A stretch of 64,000 nucleotides of DNA from Trissonchulus latispiculum (taxonomy: Eukaryota > Nematoda > Enoplea > Enoplida > Ironidae), in NCBI GenBank assembly GCA_030248195.1, contig JASAND010013500.1, positions 1 to 64,000 on the forward strand. Reading direction: 5' to 3'. Of the stretch, positions 54,443 through 64,000 are shown one piece after another. Each line of letters starts with the position of its first letter. Within the stretch, counting starts at the first letter, position 1. The notes below the pieces were generated by a model, which was given only the letters and a program-made list of their open reading frames with translations, was not told the DNA's origin and made no database searches. A program made the position numbers and the translations under genes.

Positions 54443-55586
54443 TTAAGCTTAAGCCTTGAGTCAGCATTAAGTCAATGTCTGCGCCCCAGCGAACGCAAAA
54501 CCGAATGCAAAGGCACAGTTTTGCACAGGGCTAATGCGTTTGCTCTCAATAAAGGTAGCCTTTACGTAACTCGTGGTGACTGAAATCTGTGACTAAGGAT
54601 ATGGCTAAGCCTGAGCCATCCCTAAATCAAAGACTTTATGAGCTTTGGTACCTTCGAGCTTGATGATAAAGACCGAACTCCATGCTAGAATTCTGCCGGT
54701 CGAGGAGCAGTCGTGCGATGTCCCAAATTAGGTATTCAACTCAGATTTGAATAAATTATCCAAATACTTGAAAGAAACAAGCTAACTTTACTAAAACAAG
54801 AATTGTTTTGCTTGAAAAAAACAACTCAATTCACTTCAGGAATTCAAAACATACTAGGCCAAATCGAAAACTCTAAAATAGTTATCATACATTAAAAGGA
54901 AACCTTCGCAATAAGGTGAACCCTAACTTCCGTACACCTGTTAAACGCTAAGAATTCTCAGAACCGCATTTTTGACAACGATCAACTGAAAATATTCTGA
55001 AAAAATCTGAACAATCCAACACCTTACACCATTTCGAAATGTTGACTGTTCGTCAAAAGGGCAATGTAGAAAGTAATTGATTAACTTGAAAGTAATGTTC
55101 TGGGAACGGCCGGGTAGCCGGCGGCCGGCTGTCGGCCCGGCCGAGTGTTTTTAAGATCAAAGATGTTGTAGTGGCACGCTGTTTCGTTCTTTGAAAGTTG
55201 GCAGCAGTAAAGGTAAGCCTTAACGTAAGGTAACGGAGAGTAACGGAGAGTAACTAAGCCTAAGCCATAATGAAGGATGATGAAAGTAATCCAAAAAGTA
55301 CTCATTTCTATAACCATAAATGTTAAAATATCAAAAACAAGATCAGGTTTACAGCGAATTAAACTAAATATTCAAGTATTAACTCCGTAAGGGAAAGTCC
55401 ATAAGTAAGCATTTCCCAAAGCCTTAAATTCATCATACCACGTTCTACAACCTACCTGATATCACCTCCATAAAATCAACAATCCCTAAAGACGAGCTAG
55501 GTATATATCAATAATCAATAAATGCACAAGTAATTTGCAAAACGAAGACAATAAATATATATTGGAAACAGCTCATATAATAGATA

Positions 55587-56564
55587 TTAATTCACAACTG
55601 AACTGGTTCCCGTTGCACCAATTTTGGTTTTACAAAGCAACACAGACATCAAACTTTTCCGGACATCCTGACTTTTTACTACATAAATAAATATGTTATT
55701 GCCAGAATTTAAATTGATGAGAAGCCAAAAGAACTGACCGTAGTTAAACAAAACAGAACCAGTAGGTATGATACCAAACATTATCAAGCAGATCAAGCCC
55801 AAGGGTATTACGTAAAATATAACGGTAAATCCAATAACCCACGATAAGGTTTTAGTTATCTTATTTTGTCTTTCCAGTTGAATAGCCAACAGTTCTGGCA
55901 AATTTCGCATAGCCTGTCTTCGTACAGCTAAAACAGCTGCCATATAAATAACCACTGAAATCAGCCCCAAGATGAATTGATAACTCCAAAATACCCGATT
56001 AATTGTGGGCGGGACTATTAGACTAAGGCCGCAACGCTGATCCATTAGCATACCACGAGCAGGAAATTTTATCATTACAAACATACAAATTAGATAAAAG
56101 AAAGTGCATAACACATAGGAACCAAAGATTACTACTCTCCATTTCTCGATCGAAAATGCAGCGTACAGACGAATTGAGGCACAGGCCAGCAGTCGGTCTA
56201 GCGAAATTAGAATCAACATTAACGGGACGGCAAACCCGCCTAAAATCGTGAAATGAATCATCGGTCGCATGAGACAGTCAGTTAAGGTGGCTTCGTCCCA
56301 GAATTTCCCCGTTGTCATGAGCACGCTTCGCGCGAGTCCACTGAAAAGTTGATTCAACCCCAATAAAAGGTCAGCCACAGCCAAACCCATTGGTGGAATG
56401 TACTCTTTCTTGGCAAACTTTTTGGTTTTTATGAACGCCAACAGAAGAAGCAAATTCCCAAACGTTTGCACAGTTCCTTCAATGACAAAAGTAACATTTT
56501 CAACCCAAATTCTATCTGGCTGAGGTTTGAAGTCTGTGATATTTTCCAAGCCAGAGCCACTCAT
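55587..56564 (-). CDS. Seven-transmembrane receptor 7
   Basis: A single-exon receptor of 325 residues. The ATG at 56564 (MSGSGLENITDFKP) is chosen because the frame upstream opens only at a TTG; an N-glycosylation site (NIT) lies at residues 8-10 and a second (NVT) near residue 22. It belongs with receptor 2 by its RIWVE-VTF N-terminus and GGFAVPLML TM3. The loop before TM7 is FGIIPTGSVLFNYGQ, and the C-tail ends KIGATGTSSVVN. It differs from receptor 8 at about seven of 325 residues, counted by eye. It is divergently oriented to receptor 8 across the inverted duplication. Confidence 0.92.
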   Translation of the reverse strand: MSGSGLENITDFKPQPDRIWVENVTFVIEGTVQTFGNLLLLLAFIKTKKFAKKEYIPPMGLAVADLLLGLNQLFSGLARSVLMTTGKFWDEATLTDCLMRPMIHFTILGGFAVPLMLILISLDRLLACASIRLYAAFSIEKWRVVIFGSYVLCTFFYLICMFVMIKFPARGMLMDQRCGLSLIVPPTINRVFWSYQFILGLISVVIYMAAVLAVRRQAMRNLPELLAIQLERQNKITKTLSWVIGFTVIFYVIPLGLICLIMFGIIPTGSVLFNYGQFFWLLINLNSGNNIFIYVVKSQDVRKSLMSVLLCKTKIGATGTSSVVN

Positions 56565-56792
56565 TCTGTGCTCAGCAGTGAGAAGTCTCACGTTACCTTT
56601 GAGAGTCAAGGGAGCAGTGTTAATAAGCTGTCTTAACCCATGAAATTACCACTGACTTGTTTCAAGAGAACATTTGTATGCTTGTCTTCGACAAAGACAA
56701 GAAGAAGAAAGCAGTATTAGCTTGAAGCTTAAAGATGCTATTATCCTTTACTAATAAAGCATACTGTACTGGACTAGCTTGAGTTGGCAGTA

Positions 56793-57134
56793 CCAAGCAC
56801 AATAACTAAGAGTGTGGCAAGCGTCACACTCTTAATCATCAAGCAAAAAACATCATCTGCACAATAACGGCTGAGCCCTCCCTCCACAACTGAGTATGTT
56901 CACTTCAAAGAAATCTGCACGCTGTGTCTACGGTCTAAAGCTAGCAATAGACGCACATTGAACCAACTGACTAGTTGTGTTTTTGACCTTAATAGAACGA
57001 AGGCATAGCGTGCAAATTTCTTTGAAGTGAACACACTCAGTTGTGAGGGTCAGCTGTTATTGTGCAGAATGATGTTTTTGCTTGATAACTAAGAGTGTGA
57101 CGCATGTCACACTCTTAGTTATTATGTACTCTTG
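56793..57134. mobile_element. MITE copy B
   Basis: The same family as copy A: it starts CAAGCACAATAACTAAGAGTG and ends CTCTTAGTTATTATGTACTCTTG. The GTGTGGC...GTCACAC subterminal hairpin and the AAATTTCTTTGAAGTGA half-site are shared. CAGTAC flanks it on both sides with a one-base offset. A half copy stands at the matching place in the right arm. Confidence 0.75.
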
Positions 57135-57986
57135 ACAGTACTTATCAAAAGGAAGCTAATAAAATATCAGTAACAAGCCTGTTACAATTGCGAAAAGGAG
57201 TATTGTCCAAGATTTCTCCTCCGTTTTGGATCCGAAATGAACAATGACTACAATAGATCGATTATTCAAGAAAGAAGGTCCCACTGATCTAAAGTTTACG
57301 CTGGGGCCCCCACTGTTAGAAGAGACCCTCTGCTCACTTTCTCTCTCTCTCTCTCTCTCGTCAGTCCAAATTAATGCGTACTTATAAATTATAGGTGAAA
57401 AATTGGCGTTACTAGATTGGATTTTAACTTTATTACTTACAAACAACTGTTTACCACGTATATATTAATATGTGTTTGAACTAAAATACCTCTGATTGAC
57501 TAATCGTTAACCTCATGTCAAAATTGCAAGCATAAGTGTACCTCCTCCGAGATTTCGGAGGGGGTTCGACTTAGCATCTTTACGCGTTTGTTAAACCGTT
57601 AAGCATTCAAATTCTTGGTGTTACCGATAGGCTTTGACAATTGGTTTCCGAAAACAATTGATGCTGGTGACTCGTATAAACTACTGGCAAATGGAAGTTT
57701 ATCTCAGAATCAACATGATGGTTTGCCAGGCAACTTCATAACTTCTTATGCTGTAAAACGTGACTGGATTATTCAGTATTGGCGAAACCAGCTTGGCCCG
57801 AGAGAAGACCAGATCGATAAGGACAGCAGCAGAAACAAAGCCGGAGTAGCCGATCTGTCTGATCTGTCGGGCGAAAATCAGATTGGTTCAAACATTTACA
57901 GCTATCTAGTCTAGTTTTCTAAAGAGACTAACACAAAAAGCTTGTGACAATTGAGTAAATACTAACTGGAGTCATCTTCATATAAT
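57135..57986. other. Left-arm stretch with a (CT)n run and an unrecognised ORF
   Basis: A (CT)n microsatellite lies at 57339-57359. A 99-codon ORF at 57615-57914 (DNWFPKTIDAG ... DLSDLSGENQ) has no recognised domain, and its right-arm counterpart (about 60700-60940) carries a TGA in place of a tryptophan codon (QYW), so it is probably not a gene. The part 57135-57630 is missing from the right arm. Confidence 0.45.
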
Positions 57987-58333
57987 CAAGAGTACATAAT
58001 ATAAGAGTGTGCCACTAGGCACACTCTATGTTATCTCAGCAAAAACTATGCTCTGCTCGCTAACGGCCCACCCCCCCCCGCAAATCGGTACCCTGTCGAA
58101 ACGGGGGTACGCTCACTCGCTCTATGTTTATGTGCTTAAGCTCGAAAACACAAGCAGTGCGTGCGCGAATTTTGTACCTGCTTCGAGCTTTAGAACACAA
58201 ACATAGCGCTCAAAATTCTTTGAAGTGATGGGTCTGATTTGAGGGGGGGGGTGGGCCGTTAGCGAGCAGAGCATAGTTTTTGCTCTGATAACAGAGAGTG
58301 TGCCTAGTGGCACACTCTTATATTATGTACTCT
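57987..58333. mobile_element. MITE copy C
   Basis: It starts CAAGAGTACATAATATAAGAG and ends TTATATTATGTACTCT, with the inner hairpin GTGTGCCACTAGGCACAC. The right arm lacks it: there the flanks (GTCATATTCATG and AAACAAACTTTTCC) are joined directly, so it inserted after the duplication or was lost cleanly from one arm. Confidence 0.75.
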
Positions 58334-59101
58334 ACATATAACATTAAACAACCTTTTCCTCACGCCATGCCTATTACTGATCTCAGAGAAACTAAACAAA
58401 CGCCTGAAACAAACAGAAGACTAGACTACTGCAGTAAGAAGCAATTTAAAACTGATTAATTTGAATAAGCAGGATTTCTGATTTAGAATTATCCGTTGGG
58501 ATTCCCTTGCTATAATTGTAGCTGCTTTCATTTCCCTGTCGTTAGAATGTTTGTACATGAAACTGTCTATTAGTTAATTCCACCAGTCACTTGGTGATTC
58601 CCCTGGATCATTAGAGATTACTACTGTCTGCAAATATGTCCAGATTCGAAACGTGTTTTAGTATTCAGAATTCAACAAATTCATGAGCTGTCATTCCTAT
58701 TCTACAAACTTCTGTGAATGACAATCAGTTTAGGTACAGCTTGGCGCTTGGCTGGAAATGAAAATAGAATTTCGTCCATTGCCTAAATTCACAACGTTCA
58801 CTAAGTTGTTCCGATTACACATCGTCCCCACTCTGCTAAAAGCAACCTATAATCTTATATAATTTGTAACATGGCTCAGTGTAATCGAAACATGCTACAA
58901 CCGCCTGCGTATAATTGTACTGCACGGTAGCCTTCGCTGCTCTCCTGTCGGAGTATGTCAGCAAGGTTGCTGTCACCCAGAGGAGCACACCTGACTGCAA
59001 CGATCTAAAGAATTTCTAACCCTTATATACTTTCTGCCGAAAGAAATATGCAAATTAGGTTGAATTGTATGTAAACGACTGAAATTTGAAATGCCAGTCT
59101 T

Positions 59102-59837
59102 TGAAAATCGAGCAACCTATAGATTTTGACGTGACCTATAGAAGACGAAATGTCTTCAATTTTGGAGCAATATTACAAGCCAGTCGTAGCACTGCTTGCT
59201 TGCTCTTGAAGGAGCTTCGCCTGCTAGTGTGCATACAAATCTTTGAGAGCACTGCTGGCAGTGCTAACCTACACTTGTAGAAAGGTTAAACACAGAGGTT
59301 AACATATAGTATACTTGATGCGTTTAGTTTTGCCATTGGAAAACACCTAAAAGTCATTGCTGGGTACAACTTGTTGTTTTGATTTTACATAAGCAAACCT
59401 ATTTTAATGCAACACTTGAATTTCATAAATTCATCTGAAACTTAACCTAGTTCAAAAATTTCAAACTCGAAAACCTTTTAGTTCTGCTTTCATGACACAA
59501 AAAATCTTTCACATCGGCATTTCCTGAAAATGTGACACAATTATGTTTAGTAATATTTTTTTGATAGTATACAAATCTCGTCACTAATGAGTTACAACTG
59601 CACGTTGTGATTTATTGCAAATTGTAGCTACATGATGTTTATGAATTAGAATGAATTTATAATAAAATTTTTAAATTTTTGTTTAACAGTGGTCATGTAA
59701 GAGATACAAGTTTTTAATTTGTTTGATATTGTGTACAATGCACAAGCATACTATATGTTAACAGTTGTAATTCAATTGTTGAGATTAGCCTCAGCTATTT
59801 GTAGCAGTGGTGTTTGATTGTGGTGGGGTTCTTCCTG
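59102..59837. other. Unpaired centre of the inverted duplication
   Basis: About 735 bp of AT-rich DNA without an inverted partner or a supported gene. Confidence 0.6.
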
Positions 59838-60954
59838 TCCTTAAAGACTGACGTTTCAAATTTCAGTCGTTTATATACAATTCAACCTAATTTGCATTTT
59901 CGGCAGAAAGCATATAAGGGGGAGAAATTCTTTCTCATTGCAGTCAGTTGTGTTGGCTGTGTCAGCAGCCTCGCTGCATACTCCGACAGGAGAGCAGCGA
60001 AGGCTTACCATGCAGTGAGAATGTATATGCACGCTACACCGATGGTGTAGCATACAATTCAATTATACGCAGGCGGTTGTAGCATGGTTCGATTACACTG
60101 AGCTATGTTACATATTGCCGTTGCTTTTAGTAGAGTGGGGTCGATTTTGTAATCGGAACAACTCAGTGAACGTTGTAAATTCGGGTAGTGCACAAAATTC
60201 TATTTTCATTTCCAGCCAAGCTATAAATTGATTATCATCCATATTTGTGGAATGGAATGACAGCTCATGAGTTTGTTGAATTCTGAATACCTAAAATCGT
60301 TTCGTTTCTAGACATATTTGCAGACAATAATAATCGCTAATTATCCAGGGGAGTCACCAAGTGACTGGTGGAATTAACGAATAGGCAGTTTTTTGCACAA
60401 AACATTCCAACGACAGGTAAATGAAAGCTGCTTGAAGCATTGCAAGGGAATACCAACAAAACCTCTGAATCAGAAATCCTGCTTATCCAAATTAATCAGT
60501 TTTAAGTTTGCTTTTAATACTGTAGTAGTCTAGTCTTCTGTTTGTTGGCGTTTGTTTAGTTTCTCTGAGATCAAGAATAGGCATGGCATATGGAAAAGTT
60601 TGTTTCATCTTACATGAATATGACTCAGGTTAGTATTTTCTCAATTGTCTCAGGTTTTTGTGTTAGTTTCTTTGGAGAACTAGATTGGATAGCTGTAGTA
60701 GTGTTTGAACCTGATTTTCGCCCGACAGATCAGACAGATCGGCTACTACGGCTTTGTCTCTGCTGCTGTCCTTACCGATCTGGTCTTCTCTCGGGCCACA
60801 CTGGTTTCGTCAATACTGAATAATCCAGTGAAGTTTTACAGCATAAGAACTTACGAAGTTGCCAGACATACCATCATGTTGATTCTGAAACACAATTCCA
60901 CGGGCAGAATCAATTGTTTTCGGAAACCAAAAACAACAAATCAGTTCGTTCAAT

Positions 60955-61455
60955 GTGCGTATATTGCGAGCTTTAGACCGTAGGCATTGCGTGCAGATTT
61001 CTTTGAAGTGAACATACTCAGTTGTGGGGGAGGGGTCAGCCGTTATTGTGCAGAGTTTTTTGCTTGATGATTAAGAGTGTGACGATTGTCACACTCTTAG
61101 TTATTATGTATTCTTGGTACTGCCAACTCAAACTAGTCCAGTAAAGTATGCTTTATTGGTAAAGGATAATAACATCTTTAAGCTTCAAGCTAATAGCTAA
61201 TACTTCAAGGTGCGTCTATTGCGAGCTTTAGACCGTAGGCATAGCTGCAGATTTCTTTGAAGTGAACATACTCAGTTTTGGGAGGGGTCAGCCTTTATTC
61301 TGCAGATGATGTTTCTTGCTTGATGATTTAAGAGTGTGACGCTTGTCACACTCTTAGTTATTATGTATACTCTTGGTACTGCCAGCTCAAACCAGTCCAG
61401 TACAGTATGCTTTATTAGCAAAGGATAATAGCATCTTTAAGCTTCAAGCTAATAC
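60955..61455. repeat. Tandem pair of half-MITE units (copies D and E)
   Basis: GCGAGCTTTAGACCGTAGGC, the AGAGTGTGAC hairpin end, and the following unique sequence (CAGTCCAGTA or CAGTAAAGTA, GGATAATA, TTTAAGCTTCAAGC) occur twice about 245 bp apart. Each contains only one half of the MITE, cut at its centre of symmetry. The unique part occurs once in the left arm, so the tandem copy arose in the right arm. Confidence 0.75.
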
Positions 61456-61598
61456 TGCTTCTTCTTCTTGTCTTTATCGAAGACAAGCGTACAAATGTTC
61501 TCTTGAAACAGTGGTAATTTCATGGATTAAGACAGCTTATTAACACTGCTCCCTTGACTCTCAAAGGTAACGTGAGACTTCTCACTGCTGAGCACAGA

Positions 61599-62576
61599 AT
61601 GAGTAGCTCTGGCTTGGAAAATATCACAGACTTCAAACCTCAGCCAGATAGAATTTGGGTTGAAAATGTTACTTTTGTCGTTGAAGGAACTGTGCAAACT
61701 TTTGGAAATTTGCTTCTTGTGTTGGCGTTCATAAAAACCAAAAAGTTTGCCAAGAAAGAGTACATTCCACCAATGGGTTTGGCTGTGGCAGACCTTTTAT
61801 TGGGGTTGAATCAACTTTTCAGTGGACTCGCGCGAAGCGTGCTCATGGCAACGGGGAAATTTTGGGACGAAGCCACTTTAGCTGACTGCTTACTAAGACC
61901 TATGATTCATTTCACAATCTTGGGTGGATTTGCAGTTCCGTTAATGTTGATTCTAATTTCGCTGGACCGACTGCTGGCCTGTGCCTCAATTCGTCTGTAC
62001 GCTGCATTTTCGATCGAGAAATGGAGAGTAGTAATCTTTGGTTCCTATGTGTTATGCACTTTCTTTTATCTAATTTGTATGTTTGTAATGATCAAATTTC
62101 CTGCTCGTGGTATGATAATGGATCAGCGTTGCGGCCTTAGTCTAATAGTCCCGCCCACAATTAATCGGGTATTTTGGAGTTATCAATTCATCTTGGGGCT
62201 GATTTCAGTGGTTATTTATATGGCAGCTGTTTTAGCTGTACGAAGACAGGCTATGCGAAATTTGCCAGAACTGTTGGCTATTCAACTGGAAAGACAAAAT
62301 AAGATAACTAAAACCTTATCGTGGGTTATTGGATTTACCGTTATATTTTACGTAATACCCTTGGGCTTGATCTGCTTGATAATGTTTGGTATCATACCTA
62401 CTGGTTCTGTTTTGTTTAACTACGGTCAGTTCTTTTGGCTTCTCATCAATTTAAATTCTGGCAATAACATATTTATTTATGTAGTAAAAAGTCAGGATGT
62501 CCGGAAAAGTTTGATGTCTGTGTTGCTTTGTAAAACCAAAATTGGTGCAACGGGAACCAGTTCAGTTGTGAATTAA
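61599..62576 (+). CDS. Seven-transmembrane receptor 8
   Basis: A single-exon receptor of 325 residues, the only complete family member on the plus strand. The start is MSSSGLENITDFK at the ATG at 61599. Changes from receptor 7 are few and mild (G3S, I/V and L/V in TM1, T/A twice and M/L around TM3, L/I before ECL2). All key positions are kept: DRLLA at TM3, MDQRCG in ECL2, NSGNNIFIY in TM7. Upstream sequence matches that of receptor 7 back to the half-MITE unit, so the proximal promoter is duplicated too, but more distant upstream DNA has diverged. Confidence 0.92.
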   Translation: MSSSGLENITDFKPQPDRIWVENVTFVVEGTVQTFGNLLLVLAFIKTKKFAKKEYIPPMGLAVADLLLGLNQLFSGLARSVLMATGKFWDEATLADCLLRPMIHFTILGGFAVPLMLILISLDRLLACASIRLYAAFSIEKWRVVIFGSYVLCTFFYLICMFVMIKFPARGMIMDQRCGLSLIVPPTINRVFWSYQFILGLISVVIYMAAVLAVRRQAMRNLPELLAIQLERQNKITKTLSWVIGFTVIFYVIPLGLICLIMFGIIPTGSVLFNYGQFFWLLINLNSGNNIFIYVVKSQDVRKSLMSVLLCKTKIGATGTSSVVN

Positions 62577-64000
62577 TATCTATTATATGAGCTGTTTCCA
62601 ATATATATTTATTGTCTTCGTTTTGCAAATTACTTGTGCATTTATTGATTATTGATATATACCTAGCTCGTCTTTAGGGATTGTTGATTTTATGGAGGTG
62701 ATATCAGGTAGGTTGTAGAACGTGGTATGATGAATTTAAGGCTTTGGGAAATGCTTACTTATGGACTTTCCCTTACGGAGTTAATACTTGAATATTTAGT
62801 TTAATTCGCTGTAAACCTGATCTTGTTTTTGATATTTTAACATTTATGGTTATAGAAATGAGTACTTTCTGGATTACTTTCATCAGCCTTCATTATGGCT
62901 TAGGCTTAGTTACTCTCCGTTACTCTCCGTTACCTTACGTTAAGGCTTACCTTTACTGCTGCCAACTTTCAAAGAACGAAACAGCGTGCCACTACAACAC
63001 CTTTGATCTTAAAAACACTCGGCCGGGCCGACAGCCGGCCGCCGGCGACCCGGCCGTTCCTAAACTACTTTCAAGATAATCAATTACTTTCTACATTGCC
63101 CTTTTGACGAACAGTCAACATTTCGAAATGGTGTAAGGTGTTGGATTATTCAGATTTTTTTCGGAATATTTTCAGTTGATCGTTGTCAAAAATGCGGTTC
63201 TGAGAATTCTTAGCGTTTAACAGGTGTACGGAAGTTAGGGTTCACCTTATTGCGAAGGTTTCCTTTTAATGTATGATAACTATTTTGGCGCGTAAAGTTT
63301 TAGATTTGGCCTAGTACGTTTTGAATTCCTGAAGTAAATTGAGTTGTTTTTTGGAGCAAAACAATAATTGTTTTAGTAAAGTTAGCTTGTTTGTTTCAAG
63401 TATTTGGATAATTTATTCAAAGCTGAGTTGAATACCTAATTTGTGACATCGCATGACTGCTCCTCGACCGGCAGAATTCTAGCATGGAGTTTCGTCTTTA
63501 TCATCAAGCTCGAAGGTACCAAAGCTCATAAAGTCTTTGATTTAGGGATGGCTCAGGCTTAGCCATATCCTTAGTCACAGATTTCAGTCACCACGAGTTA
63601 CGTAAAGGCTACCTTTATTGAGAGCAAACGCATTAGCCCTGTGCAAAACTGTGCCTTTGCATTCGGTTTTGCGTTCGCTGAGGCGCAGACATTGACTTAA
63701 TGCTGACTCAAGGCTTAAGCTTAAGGTGGTAGTACTACTACCGGGGTGGACTTTGAACAGATGCTGTGAACTAAATACTTAATGAATCGGCTTGAAATTT
63801 GACAAATTTGTTCTTTATCATGTTCTGCATCAGATGAGCTGATCTACGACGCTGTGTGGACTGGCTTGCTGTCTACACAATAGGAAATGTATTAAAAGCT
63901 TTAAATTTAAATATCTCCTTCAATCATTTATGAAATCATTTGAGATTTTCGGTATATGGTTAGTTTACACATACGCTCAGGCCGTTTTTTTAGTTTTTTG
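62577..64000. other. Right-arm downstream DNA
   Basis: The mirror of 54170-55586. It contains a GC-rich CGGCCGGCCGCCGGC-type word near 63020-63055 in both arms, a tandem TTACTCTCCG pair (62910-62930), and from 63725 the TTAA-flanked element. No gene is supported. Confidence 0.5.

Larger units (their letters stand above)
54170..59101. repeat. Left arm of the large inverted duplication
   Basis: The sequence matches the reverse complement of about 59838-64000. The receptor 7 region and the DNA downstream of it (54.2-56.7 kb) look about 98-99% identical to the partner by eye, whereas 57.6-59.1 kb, near the centre, is much more diverged. This arm has full MITEs (B and C) where the right arm has half copies or none. 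The outer limit of the right arm is outside the window. Confidence 0.9.
59838..64000. repeat. Right arm of the large inverted duplication
   Basis: The reverse complement of the left arm, continuing past the window end. Landmarks: TCGGAGTATGxxAGC/CTCCGACAGGAGAGCAGCG (58945 and 59985), the GATCAGACAGATCGG block (60727, matching 57855), receptor 8 (matching receptor 7) and the TTAA-element end at 63721. It carries a local tandem duplication of about 245 bp (60955-61200 and 61208-61455), each with a half MITE. Confidence 0.9.

Noticed and set aside
55587..56609. Longer receptor 7 and 8 proteins with 15 extra N-terminal residues
   Set aside because: The extended frame begins with TTG; the first ATG gives a start in line with the other receptors.
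57615..57914. 99-codon ORF as a gene
   Set aside because: The counterpart in the right arm has a stop and deletions, and no domain is recognisable.

Overview
The window looks like nuclear DNA of an invertebrate animal. It is AT-rich and gene-poor, packed with transposon remains, and has spliceosomal introns with GT...AG ends and short TTTTAG/TTTCAG-type acceptors. There are no bacterial operons or ribosome-binding sites. Intronless receptor clusters, small introns and TTTCAG acceptors would suit a nematode, but that is an inference; no marker gene settles the phylum.

Layout. 1-9.2 kb is nested transposon debris: a large fold-back pair (1-1330 and 5311-5816) with a hAT-like element carrying GGGCC repeats inserted in its left arm, a 675-bp palindrome (5846-6520) and a 601-bp palindrome (7832-8432) containing a MITE. 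9.4-19.7 kb is a tandem array of a ~3.15-kb unit carrying exons of a kinesin motor pseudogene; one unit is split by a 3,025-bp terminal-inverted-repeat element whose empty sites survive in the sister units. 19.7-24.8 kb is a 5'-truncated Ty3/gypsy-type retroelement (integrase intact, minus strand) with a long T-rich 3' part. 25.4-26.6 kb holds a three-exon gene joining a chromodomain to a RING finger.

26.9-62.6 kb is a cluster of eight intronless seven-transmembrane receptors of one family: seven on the minus strand and the last on the plus strand, plus an inverted fragment of one of them. They share a DRL motif for DRY, NIFIY for NPxxY and a TM3/ECL2 cysteine pair, and fall into subgroups by eye (26.9/45.9/49.1 kb; 36.5/41.9 kb; 33.2/55.6/61.6 kb). 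The last two are near-identical and sit head to head in a large inverted duplication (about 54.17-59.10 kb against 59.84 kb to the window end). Between receptors lie small inverted-repeat elements, microsatellites, two 72-bp tandem arrays and a TTAA-flanked element.

The receptors are presumably chemosensory or peptide receptors that expanded by local duplication; no ligand can be deduced. The most notable observations are the chromodomain-RING gene, the inverted duplication of the receptor, the kinesin pseudogene array with shared lesions, and the nested inverted-repeat elements.
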